A stretch of 22,980 nucleotides of DNA from Methylomarinum sp050304855. GTDB lineage: Bacteria > Pseudomonadota > Gammaproteobacteria > Methylococcales > Methylomonadaceae. The notes under the pieces were generated by a model. The model worked only from the letters and a program-made list of their open reading frames with translations. It did not search any database and was not told the DNA's origin. Location: positions 1 to 22,980 of the forward strand of contig JBNLEI010000012.1 of NCBI GenBank assembly GCA_050304855.1, given 5' to 3'. The first letter of the stretch is position 1. Each line of letters starts with the position of its first letter. Below, piece by piece: positions 7,373 through 16,600 of the stretch. The position numbers were made by a program, and so were the translations under genes.

Positions 7373-7389
7373 TGTGACATATTGTCGCA
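7373..7389. promoter_or_regulatory. RegA/PrrA/RegR-type binding box
   Basis: The inverted repeat TGTGACA-TAT-TGTCGCA has one mismatch between its arms. Read as GTGAC-N5-GTCGC it fits the RegA/PrrA pattern GCGNC-N5-GNCGC (as I recall it) at all but one position, with exact spacing. It also fits the Bradyrhizobium RegR box at 14 of 15 positions. It lies 60-76 bp before the regB start codon and about 44 bp (centre) upstream of the proposed small RNA start on the other strand, so it could serve either or both. Confidence 0.6.
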
Positions 7390-7448
7390 GATGCGATATA
7401 TACATCCCTACATTTAATATTCTTTATATTCCGAATAAAATTATTTTA

Positions 7449-8816
7449 ATGCTTTCACACGTCCTCCCAAAATCCGAAATATCTATACGGGAAAACCTTA
7501 AATGGTTGTTTATTCTTAGAAACCTATTGATATCGGCCGAAGCGTTGCTGGTAATATTGTCGACTTACGGACTCGGAATCAAACTGCCCCAGGAACAATT
7601 ATGGCTTGTCATTCTCTCGATTGCGGCCGTCAATTTGTACACTTGGATGCGCTTACAAACCGATGAGGCCGTCACTGAGCTGGAAATTTTTTCCCAAATT
7701 TCTATCGATGTCTTCGCGATGGCTTCTCTGCTTTATTTGACCGGCGGCGCCTCCAACCCGATTATTTGGGTTTTTCTGTTACCCTTGATCATCACCGCCA
7801 TTATGCTTCCTCAAGCTTATGCTTGGAACATGGTGATCCTAACCTCCTCAATCTATACCATATTGATCGGTTTCAACATTCCTCTGCCGTCGATCGAACC
7901 TCATATCCCCGATCCCAAATTTCTAACCCCGGAAATGAGCCATCAATTACACATGATGAGCGATAAAAATTATTTTAATCTGCACATCTTCGGCATGTGG
8001 TTCGGCTTTGTTTTTAGTGCTGGCCTAGTGGCTTTTTTCGTGGTCGAGTTATCGAACACGCTAAAGGAAAGAGAGCGTAACTTAGCTGACGCACGGGAGA
8101 GCGCTTTGCGTGATGAACGCGTAGTGTCGCTAGGCACATTAGCCGCCAGCGCCGCTCATGACATGGGAACCCCTTTAGGCACTATCGCTATTCTAACTCA
8201 TGAGCTGCAACAGGAGTTTCCGGAACATAGATACCCCGATCTCCAACAAAAACTCACAATCATGACGGAGCAAATCAACCGCTGTAAAGAGGCTTTATCG
8301 GTGATGTCGGCGTCGGCTGGAGAAATGCGAGCTGAATCCGGCAAAGTTATGCTATTGACCGAATACATCGACGAAGTCCTCAACCTATGGCGAGCACACA
8401 ACCCATCAACCAAGCTAAATTTGTCGGTCTCCACCGACATTTTTCTTGACGCCAAAATAATTGCCGAACGTACTCTGACCCATTCCATTATCAATATTCT
8501 TAATAACGCAGCGCAAGCGACTCCCGATAATCTTGGAATTGAATTCCATGCTGATTGGGACCGAGAAGAGCTACATTTGAGAATAAGAGATTTCGGCCCG
8601 GGCCTACCGACAGAATACTTGGATTTTATCGGATTGCAGCCAGTCATCAGTAAAAAACAAGGAATGGGTGTCGGCCTTTTTCTGACCTACTCCACAATCA
8701 AGCGCCTAGGCGGTAAAATAGAATTTAGTAATCTCGAAACAGGCGGTGCATGTGTTGAAATCACTCTGCCTGTCCTAGCTAAGGAGAGTAATAATGATGA
8801 CTTTGGAAGCGGATAA
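7449..8816 (+). CDS. regB: Redox sensor histidine kinase RegB/PrrB/RoxS
   Basis: Membrane histidine kinase that reads the redox and quinone state and phosphorylates RegA. Numbering is from ATG 7449 (455 residues); a GTG at 7374 would add 25 Cys- and Ile-rich residues and place the RegA box inside the gene, so it is less likely. About six N-terminal membrane segments include the ubiquinone-site motif GGASNP (99-104). The H-box ASAAHDMGTPLGT has the phospho-accepting His237. Cys279 in NRCKEAL matches the redox-active Cys265 of Rhodobacter RegB, at nearly the same distance from the His. The ATP-binding domain shows the N-box (INILNNAAQA) and the glycine boxes FGPGLP and GMGVGLFL. The 3' end overlaps regA by 23 bp, typical of this pair. 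Confidence 0.93.
   Translation: MLSHVLPKSEISIRENLKWLFILRNLLISAEALLVILSTYGLGIKLPQEQLWLVILSIAAVNLYTWMRLQTDEAVTELEIFSQISIDVFAMASLLYLTGGASNPIIWVFLLPLIITAIMLPQAYAWNMVILTSSIYTILIGFNIPLPSIEPHIPDPKFLTPEMSHQLHMMSDKNYFNLHIFGMWFGFVFSAGLVAFFVVELSNTLKERERNLADARESALRDERVVSLGTLAASAAHDMGTPLGTIAILTHELQQEFPEHRYPDLQQKLTIMTEQINRCKEALSVMSASAGEMRAESGKVMLLTEYIDEVLNLWRAHNPSTKLNLSVSTDIFLDAKIIAERTLTHSIINILNNAAQATPDNLGIEFHADWDREELHLRIRDFGPGLPTEYLDFIGLQPVISKKQGMGVGLFLTYSTIKRLGGKIEFSNLETGGACVEITLPVLAKESNNDDFGSG
8781..8786 (+). promoter_or_regulatory. regA ribosome-binding site
   Basis: AAGGAG lies 7 bases before ATG 8794 and inside the end of regB. It supports the upstream of two adjacent ATG codons and a start inside the regB frame, so the two proteins are probably made together. 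Confidence 0.7.
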
Positions 8817-9342
8817 ACCACAATTACTGCTGGTCGACGACGACGAAACATTTTGCTCGGTATTGAAACCGGCTTTGGAAAAAAGAAATTTTCAAGTAAG
8901 TATCGCTCACGATGTGGCCAGCGGCATTCAACTGGCTGAACAAACCGAACCGGAATATGCGATCATTGATTTACGAATCGGCCACGATTCCGGTCTTGAA
9001 ATGGTGAAAAAGCTGATTTCTCTCGACAGCAACACGCGGATCGTAATGCTGACCGGTTTTGCCAGCATTGCCACCGCTGTTGAAGCTATCAAGCTGGGCG
9101 CCATCCACTACTTAACCAAACCGGCAAACGCTGATGAAATCGTCAATGCCCTGCATAAAAACGAAGGAGACTCTTCGGTCGCGATCAGCGAAAACCCGCT
9201 ATCGGTTAAACGACTGGAGTGGGAACATTTACAAAAAGTGCTGATGCAGCATGACGGCAACATTTCCGCCGCAGCCCGGGCTCTCAATATGCATCGCAGA
9301 ACCCTGCAAAGAAAACTGGAAAAGCGCCCGGTAAGGGAATAA
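8794..9342 (+). CDS. regA: Redox response regulator RegA/PrrA/RoxR
   Basis: DNA-binding partner of RegB; in proteobacteria it controls respiration, carbon and nitrogen fixation and redox genes. The 182-residue protein has an N-terminal receiver domain with the acidic pair at 15-17, phospho-acceptor Asp59 (AIIDLRIG) and Lys109 (YLTKPANADEI). The C-terminal Fis-type helix-turn-helix (about 150-178) has the near-invariant RegA signature MHRRTLQRKLEKRPV and the EWEHLQKVL helix. It overlaps regB. A RegA-type box upstream of regB suggests autoregulation. The short gap to the next, convergent gene shows no clear terminator hairpin. Confidence 0.96.
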   Translation: MMTLEADKPQLLLVDDDETFCSVLKPALEKRNFQVSIAHDVASGIQLAEQTEPEYAIIDLRIGHDSGLEMVKKLISLDSNTRIVMLTGFASIATAVEAIKLGAIHYLTKPANADEIVNALHKNEGDSSVAISENPLSVKRLEWEHLQKVLMQHDGNISAAARALNMHRRTLQRKLEKRPVRE

Positions 9343-9434
9343 ACAATTTCACCCATTTGATGAAAATTTAGGCAGTATCCCACTCAATCCGTTCCACGAG
9401 CCGGATAAAAACGAATCGCAGAATTCCGCCGCGT

Positions 9435-9773
9435 TTACCTGACAGTCGCCTGATCGACAATCTCGCCCATTTTTTGCGCCGGCCGTACCTTGCCCTGGTA
9501 AGTCAGTACCGACCCTAAAGAAAAACTGCCTTTAAGATCCTGAATTTGGGTCTTTTGCTCCCAAGTCCATATATGTCCGTCTCTCGAATCGATAATGAAT
9601 ACTTTTGGCATAAAACTTCCCGACTGTCCAGATCGGCCGCCTTCATGTAATACAATCGCTTGATAACGATTATTTTCCTCAGCTGAAACGGCAGAGGGCA
9701 TTAATTGTAAAATTAGAGCAATAAAGAGCCCTAAACGAATATTGCCAATTACTCTATTCCATTGACTATTCAT
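9435..9773 (-). CDS. Small exported protein of unknown function
   Basis: Not recognised. ATG 9773 is chosen because a strong GGAGG lies 5 bases upstream; the longer reading from 9812 would put 13 extra residues over this site. The 112-residue product has a hydrophobic segment (LGLFIALILQLMP) ending in AVSA-EE, a good Sec signal peptide, so the mature protein is about 80 residues and periplasmic. The mature part contains KVFIIDSRDGHIWTWEQ, which looks like a single short beta-sheet module, and ends GEIVDQATVR. It converges on regA. A gap of about 120 bp separates it from mazG on the same strand, so it may have its own promoter. Confidence 0.75.
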   Translation of the reverse strand: MNSQWNRVIGNIRLGLFIALILQLMPSAVSAEENNRYQAIVLHEGGRSGQSGSFMPKVFIIDSRDGHIWTWEQKTQIQDLKGSFSLGSVLTYQGKVRPAQKMGEIVDQATVR

Positions 9774-9892
9774 ACCGCCCTCCAACTTAAAATACTCAAA
9801 CGGGTACGACAAACCAACGAAAGCGAGGACAAATCAGGAATAATCAACATAAGGCGATAAACGAAACCCAATGATGCAACTTCGCTGAGAAA

Positions 9893-10711
9893 TCAATCGC
9901 CAACCTTACACTTGTCTTTTAAATTGACTTTCGCTTCATCCCACAAAGCATCCAACTCATTCAATTCGCAATCACGCAATACCCGCCCCGAAGCCTCCAC
10001 CTGTTGTTCGATATACTGGAAGCGGCGGGAGAATTTTTGAGTTGCTTCCTTTAACGCGATTTCGGGATTGACTTTCAAATGTCTAGCCAGATTGACGACA
10101 ATCAACAACAAATCGCCAATCTCTTCCTGGATATGAGGTTGATTTCCCGAGTACCAAGCCTCCTTGACCTCATCCAGTTCCTCCATAACTTTGTCGAATA
10201 CCGGCTCGGCCTCAGGCCAATCGAATCCATGGCTGGCGGCGCGATTCTGAATCTTTTCGCATTGCACCAGCGCAGGCAAACTTTTCGCCACTCCAGCCAG
10301 TACACTGCCGTTATCATCGAATTTTCGTTTGGCCTTTCTTTCCTGAGTTTTGGCATCGTCCCATGCTTGCTGGCGTTCTTCATCACTGGCAAAGACAGCG
10401 CCGGCAAACACATGCGGATGACGGCGTATCAGCTTATCGGCTATGGCCGCCGAAACTTGCTCGAAATCAAATAAACCGCGTTCTTCGGCAATTCGGGAAT
10501 GAAAAACGACCTGCAGCAACAAATCGCCTAATTCTCCACACAAATCGTCAAGATCATTACGTTCGATTGCATCAGCAACTTCGTACGCCTCTTCGATGGT
10601 GTAAGGAATCAAGCTGTAGAAGTCCTGTTTTAGATCCCAGGCGCAGCCCTCTTCGGGGTGGCGCAGACGCGCCATGATCGATAATAGTTTCTGGGTATTG
10701 CTTAAATTCAA
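9893..10711 (-). CDS. mazG: Nucleoside triphosphate pyrophosphohydrolase MazG
   Basis: Hydrolyses NTPs and dNTPs to monophosphates and pyrophosphate, a house-cleaning role that also affects ppGpp levels in E. coli. The 272-residue protein (E. coli 263) has two MazG helical domains. The first carries IEEAYEV (39-45) with GELGD (59-63), the second EELDEVKEAW (177-186) with EEIGD (196-200); these acidic motifs bind magnesium. The sequence around GCAWDLKQDFYSLIPYTIEE is the family hallmark. Its start overlaps the upstream kinase stop by 4 bp (ATGA), so the two are translationally coupled; both act on nucleotide pools. Confidence 0.97.
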   Translation of the reverse strand: MNLSNTQKLLSIMARLRHPEEGCAWDLKQDFYSLIPYTIEEAYEVADAIERNDLDDLCGELGDLLLQVVFHSRIAEERGLFDFEQVSAAIADKLIRRHPHVFAGAVFASDEERQQAWDDAKTQERKAKRKFDDNGSVLAGVAKSLPALVQCEKIQNRAASHGFDWPEAEPVFDKVMEELDEVKEAWYSGNQPHIQEEIGDLLLIVVNLARHLKVNPEIALKEATQKFSRRFQYIEQQVEASGRVLRDCELNELDALWDEAKVNLKDKCKVGD

Positions 10712-11640
10712 AACGAACTACCGAAATTTTCTGTGTAGCGCTCTTTAAAAGTTTCCATTGAGAAAAAGTGATTCTGGGTGCCATGATGCTCGATTTTCAT
10801 AGCTCCAAGCAAAGAAGCGATGCGGCCGGTGGTTTCCCAGTCATATTCGTTCATCAAACCATATAACAAACCAGCCCGATAAGCGTCGCCGCACCCGGTC
10901 GGATCCATTAATGCCTTGGGTTTGGCGGAAGGGATTTCGAGGCACTGGCCGCCGGTATAAATTTTAGAACCTTTAGCTCCCATCGTAATAATCAGCGCAT
11001 CGACTTTTTCCGCCATCTGCTCCAATGTCAAGCCGGTCCGCTGTTGCATCAATTCTGACTCGTAATCGTTAAAAGTAGCATAAGTCGCAAGATCCATAAA
11101 ATGCAGCAATTCGGCGCTATTGAACATGGGCATGCCTTGTCCCGGATCGAAAATGAACGGAATATCAAGCTCTGCAAACTGTTCGGCATGGAGTTCCATG
11201 CCTTCTTTACCGTCGGGTGAGACGATGCCGACAGTAATACCTCGGTTTTCCGGAACCGAATTTAAATGCGAGGAATTCATCGCACCAGGATGAAAAGCGG
11301 TAATCTGATTATCCTCCTCGTCAGTTGTAATATAAGCCTGTCCAGTATAATTGTCGTCCAGAATCTTGACAAATTCAGTCGACAGTCCGCATTGACTCAA
11401 CCATTGCGCATAAGGCTCAAAATCATGCCCAACGGTCGCCATGATTAATGGCTCTTCTCCCAGCAATTTGAGATTATAGGCAATATTACCGGCACAACCA
11501 CCATATTCTCTTCGCATAACCGGCACTAGAAACGAGACGTTCAAGATATGGACTTTTTCGGGCAGTATGTGGTTTTTAAACTTGTCGTGAAACACCATAA
11601 TGGTGTCATAGGCCATTGATCCGCAAATTAATGCACTCAT
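10708..11640 (-). CDS. PfkB-family kinase, adenosine kinase-like
   Basis: Probable ATP-dependent sugar or nucleoside kinase of the ribokinase/PfkB family, cytosolic. The glycine-rich substrate motif GGCAGN and the C-terminal signature DPTGCGDAYRAG (with the catalytic base Asp near residue 252) are present. It resembles the short bacterial adenosine kinases found in proteobacteria beside mazG-type genes, so adenosine is the likely substrate, though inosine/guanosine or a sugar cannot be excluded. Length, 310 residues, is normal. The start is ATG 11640; a GTG directly before it (11643) is the alternative, and AGAGGA upstream fits either. It is 13 bp after dgkA and overlaps mazG by 4 bp. Confidence 0.88.
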   Translation of the reverse strand: MSALICGSMAYDTIMVFHDKFKNHILPEKVHILNVSFLVPVMRREYGGCAGNIAYNLKLLGEEPLIMATVGHDFEPYAQWLSQCGLSTEFVKILDDNYTGQAYITTDEEDNQITAFHPGAMNSSHLNSVPENRGITVGIVSPDGKEGMELHAEQFAELDIPFIFDPGQGMPMFNSAELLHFMDLATYATFNDYESELMQQRTGLTLEQMAEKVDALIITMGAKGSKIYTGGQCLEIPSAKPKALMDPTGCGDAYRAGLLYGLMNEYDWETTGRIASLLGAMKIEHHGTQNHFFSMETFKERYTENFGSSF

Positions 11641-11653
11641 CACTCTATTCCTC

Positions 11654-12013
11654 TTAAATTAAAATCGTCAACCAGGTCACAGCCGCCCAGACCAGGGTCG
11701 TGAAAACCGCCGCGGAACCGATATCCTTCGCTCTGCCGGATAATTCATGATGCTCCAGGCCTACTCTGTCTACAATCGACTCCAACGCTGAATTCAATAA
11801 CTCCGCCACCAAAACCAATACCATACTGCCTATCAACAATAGTTTCTCGATAGGATTTTGGCCCAACCATAAAGCCACCGGGGTTGAAACCAAAAATAAC
11901 AACACTTCCTGGCGGAAGGCCTCTTCATGCTGCCAAGTCGCCTTAAAACCTGCCAAAGAGAAAAAAAATGCATTGAAAATTCGTTTAATTCCTTTCGTAT
12001 TTTGATTTGCCAT
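11654..12013 (-). CDS. dgkA: Diacylglycerol kinase
   Basis: Small inner-membrane enzyme that phosphorylates diacylglycerol (and can act on undecaprenol in some bacteria) with ATP, recycling lipid headgroup turnover products. The 119-residue protein has three hydrophobic segments and an amphipathic N-terminus. The catalytic/metal signature ELLNSALESIVDRVG places Glu71 and Glu78, matching E. coli Glu69 and Glu76, and HEEAFRQE near residue 30 supplies the other conserved acidic positions. The tail motif GRAKDIGSAAV is also typical. It follows gcvH by 68 bp and precedes the PfkB kinase by 13 bp on the same strand. Confidence 0.97.
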   Translation of the reverse strand: MANQNTKGIKRIFNAFFFSLAGFKATWQHEEAFRQEVLLFLVSTPVALWLGQNPIEKLLLIGSMVLVLVAELLNSALESIVDRVGLEHHELSGRAKDIGSAAVFTTLVWAAVTWLTILI

Positions 12014-12081
12014 TATTTCGAGTTAGTTTGGAACGCAGACATCCCCTGCTGCCTGCAAAATGGATAAAGTGAATTGTCTCG

Positions 12082-12465
12082 TTATTCGTCTAACATCTGG
12101 CTATAGCTATCCGCATCCATCAAATCGTCCAATTCGGTCGGATTATCGGCTTTAATCGCAAACAGCCACGTAGCGAAAGCGTCTTCGTTAACCAATTCCG
12201 GTTCGTCGTTCAGTGCTTCGTTAATTTCAACTACTTCACCGCCGACCGGACTATACAAATCCGATGCGGTTTTAACGGATTCCACCACCGCACATTGCTC
12301 TCCTTGTTGCAACCGTCTTCCGAGCTCGGGCAGTTCAATAAAAACCAAATCGCCCAATTCGGACTGTGCGAAATCGGTAATACCGACCCGAACAATGTCA
12401 TCCGCTTCGAGTTTGGCCCATTCGTGGGTTTTGGCATATTTCAGATTTTCCGGCATTTCAATCAT
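12082..12465 (-). CDS. gcvH: Glycine cleavage system H protein
   Basis: Lipoyl carrier that shuttles the aminomethyl group between the P, T and L proteins of glycine cleavage; cytosolic. The 127-residue protein is of family length. The lipoylation site is Lys65 in ESVKTASDLYSPVGG. The N-terminal MIEMPENLKYAKTHEW is standard. No gcvT or gcvP lies in the window, so this copy is detached from them; it heads a minus-strand run with dgkA, the PfkB kinase and mazG. AGAG about 7 bases before ATG 12465 may serve as the ribosome-binding site. Confidence 0.96.
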   Translation of the reverse strand: MIEMPENLKYAKTHEWAKLEADDIVRVGITDFAQSELGDLVFIELPELGRRLQQGEQCAVVESVKTASDLYSPVGGEVVEINEALNDEPELVNEDAFATWLFAIKADNPTELDDLMDADSYSQMLDE

Positions 12466-12562
12466 ATTTTTCTCTCGTATTCAGGCAGAATTAGTCATCT
12501 GTAAAAGGATAACGTGCTATTTTTTAAAAACAACAAAAATTTAATCGCCAATAAACAATCCG

Positions 12563-12568
12563 TATAAT
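12563..12568 (+). promoter_or_regulatory. Possible -10 for the adaptor gene
   Basis: TATAAT stands 34 bp before ATG 12603. A poor -35 (TTAATC, 12541-12546) is 16 bp upstream. The -10 is perfect but the -35 matches only weakly, so an activator may be needed or the call may be wrong. Confidence 0.4.
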
Positions 12569-12602
12569 TCAACTTACACTTTACTCCGCTTGGTTTTCGT
12601 TA

Positions 12603-13634
12603 ATGATTATTTTTCGTCGCTTTTTAACTATCCTTTGCATTACCCTGATCGCATGGCAATACAGTTACGCTACGGATGACAGTGATGATGGCGACGACGA
12701 TCGTCCAACGAATCCAACAACGGCAATAGCAGGCCCTATATTCATAACACTGGATGATAAAACTCAGAAACTGGCCGGTATCCGCACCGATAGCGCCAAG
12801 CCATATCACTACCGCGCAGAACTGACGGCGTACGGCAAAGTCGTCGATATTACTCCGTTACTTACCCTGCGCCAGCAATATTTAGCAACGCTCGTTCGCC
12901 AAGACAGCGCCACCGAAAAATACCGCGTCTCGCAAAAAGCCTTATCCCGACTGCAAAACCTGCACAAAGAGGATGTCGTCTCAACGCGCCAGCTGCAACA
13001 ACAACAGAGCCAATGGCAAACCGACAAGGCGTTACTCGACGAAACCACCTTGCAACGTCGAATGATTATGATTACAGCCGCTCAACAATGGGGAGCGATG
13101 CTGACTGATTGGTTTACCAAGCCGTCGTCCCCCGAGGTCGATAGTATCATCAAGCATGAGTCACAATTATTACAAATTATACTCCCAGGTACCGACCCGT
13201 TACCCCAAGATACCGGTATTATCGAGTTTTCACCAACCAACCAACAACAAACAAGTCATGCTCGCTTAATCGGCGCCGCTCCGCAAATCGATCCCATTAC
13301 TCAACACCGTCAATACTTTTTTCTGGCGACCGAGAACGATTTGCCGGCCGGACTGCAAATTACTGCACGGATACCCTCGAAAACAGACGCTTCTGCCGGA
13401 GTGGCAATTCCGCGCAACGCACTGCTATGGCATCTCGGTCAAACCTTTATATTTATCAAGCAGGGAGACGATCAATTCATTCGGCGGGAAGTTTCAAATT
13501 ATCGCGAAATACCGGAAGGCTATTTCGTAGCCTCTGATATCGAAGTCGGTCAAGTCGTGGTTACGAGCGGCGCACAATTATTGTTATCGCAGCAATTGCG
13601 CGCACAAATTCCTGACGAAGATGACGACGATTGA
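12603..13634 (+). CDS. Periplasmic adaptor-like protein (RND/HlyD type, divergent)
   Basis: Probable membrane-fusion (adaptor) subunit of an RND export system, 343 residues. A signal peptide of about 23 residues (ending YSYA) is followed by a very acidic stretch (DDSDDGDDD). Residues about 45-80 (ITLDDKTQKLAGIRT, then ELTAYGKVVDIT) are typical of CusB/CzcB-like adaptors. A long Gln-rich helical hairpin follows (about 85-150), then a beta-barrel and membrane-proximal region with GVAIPRNALLW and DIEVGQVVVTSGAQLLLSQQL near the end. The C-terminus is DEDDDD. No lipobox cysteine is seen. The matching pump lies at 20174, separated by two opposite-strand signalling genes. No TolC-type outer-membrane partner is in the window. 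Confidence 0.75.
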   Translation: MIIFRRFLTILCITLIAWQYSYATDDSDDGDDDRPTNPTTAIAGPIFITLDDKTQKLAGIRTDSAKPYHYRAELTAYGKVVDITPLLTLRQQYLATLVRQDSATEKYRVSQKALSRLQNLHKEDVVSTRQLQQQQSQWQTDKALLDETTLQRRMIMITAAQQWGAMLTDWFTKPSSPEVDSIIKHESQLLQIILPGTDPLPQDTGIIEFSPTNQQQTSHARLIGAAPQIDPITQHRQYFFLATENDLPAGLQITARIPSKTDASAGVAIPRNALLWHLGQTFIFIKQGDDQFIRREVSNYREIPEGYFVASDIEVGQVVVTSGAQLLLSQQLRAQIPDEDDDD

Positions 13635-13669
13635 AGGTCATAGAAGATAAAAACACCAATCACAGCCGT

Positions 13670-16600
13670 TTAATCGACCGGTAGCTTGCGTTCGAGCAGT
13701 TCGGTTAACTGCCGATAATCGTGTAACGAACGCTTGATTACGGCGATATCGAAACTGTCTATCGCCTCATTCAGTTGTTGCGCATATTCCGTTACTGGAG
13801 AAACCGGGTACTGCTGCGCCATTTCCGATACCGCCTCGGCAAAATCCTGAATATCGGAAATATTGTTATTTTTCGCAATGATCTCACATCGCGGAATCAA
13901 TTTTTTCAGCTCTGGCAGTATCACAGCAGAGCGTTCTAGCTCTACCTCGCTCAACGAGAGATTTATACCCTCTTGTTCTGTCGAAGCATTCTCAGTAAAC
14001 GCTAAGAATCTGCACAACTCCTTGAATAAATCCGCTTTGAGCACCGGTTTACGCAAATAACCGTCGAAATGCTCGCTTTTGACCCGCTCGAACTCGTCCG
14101 TCATCACCGACGCGGTCAGGGCAACAATCGGCACGTCCGAAAACGCCTTGATTTCTCGAGCAGCCTGATAACCGTCCATTACCGGCATACGAATGTCCAT
14201 CAATATAAGATCGAAACTCCTCCGCCGAGCCAAATCGACAGCGACCGAACCGTTCTCGGCCTCAACAGCTTGCAACCGGGTTTCGGCAAAATTCGCCAAC
14301 AGTAGACTACGGTTATCCGGAACGTCGTCAACCACCAGAAGTACGCCAGGCTCAAAATCGGCCACGGTCGCTCGCTCCGCATTTTTTCGCTCGGGCTCTA
14401 TCGCCAGCGGCGCAATATCGACGCCGGATAATTTGATGGTAAAAATCGAGCCGACACCTAGCGTGCTCTGTAAGACAATCTCGCCGCCCATCATAGCAAT
14501 CAGCCGCTTGCTAATCGACAATCCCAGCCCGGTTCCACCGTATTTCCTGACATCTTGGCCACTGGACTGTTCAAAGTCCTGGAAAATAACCTGCTGTTGA
14601 TCCTCCGAGATACCGATACCGCTATCTTCAACATCGATCAGCAAATCCAGTTTGCTATGGATTTGATCTTCATTATCAGTGCGGGCTTTGACTCTAATAA
14701 ATCCTCGTTCGGTAAACTTGACGGCATTACCAATCAAATTGAACAGCACCTGACGCAGACGGGTCGCATCCAGCAACATACTGTGAGGAATGATCGGATC
14801 GATATCGAGAATAAAATCGAGATTTTTTTCCCTCATCTTCATCATAAAGATATCGCCCAGTTCGCTGAACAAATCGTGAGGATTACACGGGGTTTTTTCG
14901 ATCCGTAACTTTCCGGCCTCAATTTTAGACAAGTCCAGAATATCGTTGATCAGAGCCAACAGATTGTTACCGGCCGAACGGATGGTGTTGACGAATGTCT
15001 TTAACCTGGCATCTTTTACTTGTTCGTCCAGCAACTCGGTAAAACCGATAATCGCATTCATCGGCGTACGAATCTCGTGGCTCATATTGGCTAGAAACTC
15101 GGATTTAGCCCGGCTCGCCTGCTCCGCTTGCAGTTTGGCTTGTTCCAGCTCCAGCTCGGTTTTTTTGATTCGGGTGATATCCCAATTCACGCCAACAAAC
15201 TGACAATCTCCATCCTTGTCATCGACCACACAGACTCCCGCATAAACCGTACGCACACCGCCACCTGGCGGATGAATACGAAATTCCAAATGTTCTTGTC
15301 CACCTTGCCTTTTCAATGTCTCGAAACAAGCATTCAGTCTAGTGCGATCCTCAGGGTGAATAGCTTCCAGCCATTGTCCCCAGGAAACGGAGCGAGTGTT
15401 ATCGAAACCGTAAATCTCGAACATTTTATCGTCGAACAATAACACCGGATCGTCTTTTGCTCTCTCCGCCCAACTCAATTCCCATACGCCCAGTGAAACC
15501 GCGTCGGCGGCCAACCTGAAGCGTCTGTTCAACGCGTTCAATTCCTGTTCGCTACGCTTACGTTGGATGATTTCGCTAGCCAATCGCCTATTCCAATACA
15601 GAAAAAACAACAACGCCAAAACCAATGCCGAAGCCACTTGTAACAGCAAGGTGTAATCGGTTTTTGCGGCAAATTTTGCCTTGCCCCAGTTATTCAGAAT
15701 CTGTCGTTTACGGTTCTGGTCTATCGCCGCAAGAGCGCGGTTAAACAGAGGTATCAGCGACGCGAATTCTTTGCGCATACCAAAAGCGAGTTGCGTAGTG
15801 AATTCGGTTTTGCCGACAATGCGCACATTATTGATCCCCAATTCGGCAATCTGGTAACTGGCCTGGGCCAGAGTACAAAGCAGGGCGTCGACCTTACCGG
15901 TGGAGACCGCAGTCAAGCCTTCCTGTATCGTAGCCACTTGATTGAAATTGATATCGGGGTAACTACGGACGATTTTGGGGACATACCCGTAGTCGCGAAT
16001 TACCGCCAATTTACGCTGCCCGATCTGGTCGATACCGTCGACATAATCCTCTTCCTCGCGCATCACGATCACGACCGGACTCGACAAATACGGGTCGGTG
16101 AAAACCAATTCCGAACGTAAATCCGAATCCACCGTTTCCGACAAGACGTCGATCTCACCGGCTCTGACTTTTGTGATCGATTCCGACCATGACATGGTCG
16201 GAATAATATCGAGCTTGATCCTTAACATCTGTTCGATCAGTTGCAGATGTTCGGCCACGATTCCAATATAGTCTCCGTTCGCATCGAAAGCTTCATAAGG
16301 TAACCAATTCGGATCACCGCTGAAGCGAATAATCGGATGTTCGATCAGCCATTGCTGCTCCGCATCACTCAATACGATACGGCGAACCGCTTCCTCAGGC
16401 CGAAACCCGAACCACTTATCCAATATTTTCTGCTTTTCTACTTCAGGTACGGCAGCCATCGCCTTGTTCAAGATGCCGACTAATATCGCTTGATCGTTGG
16501 GCACCGCCATATATAACTTCGTGGTTTCGCCCGGCGGCAGGGCCTTGAACGGTCGTATCGTGGTAATACTGTTTTTTTTCAGCACATAACTGATAACGGA

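Noticed and set aside
7374..7448. Upstream GTG start giving a 25-residue N-terminal extension of RegB
   Set aside because: The extension is not like RegB family N-termini, has no ribosome-binding site, and would overlap the RegA-type box; ATG 7449 fits better.
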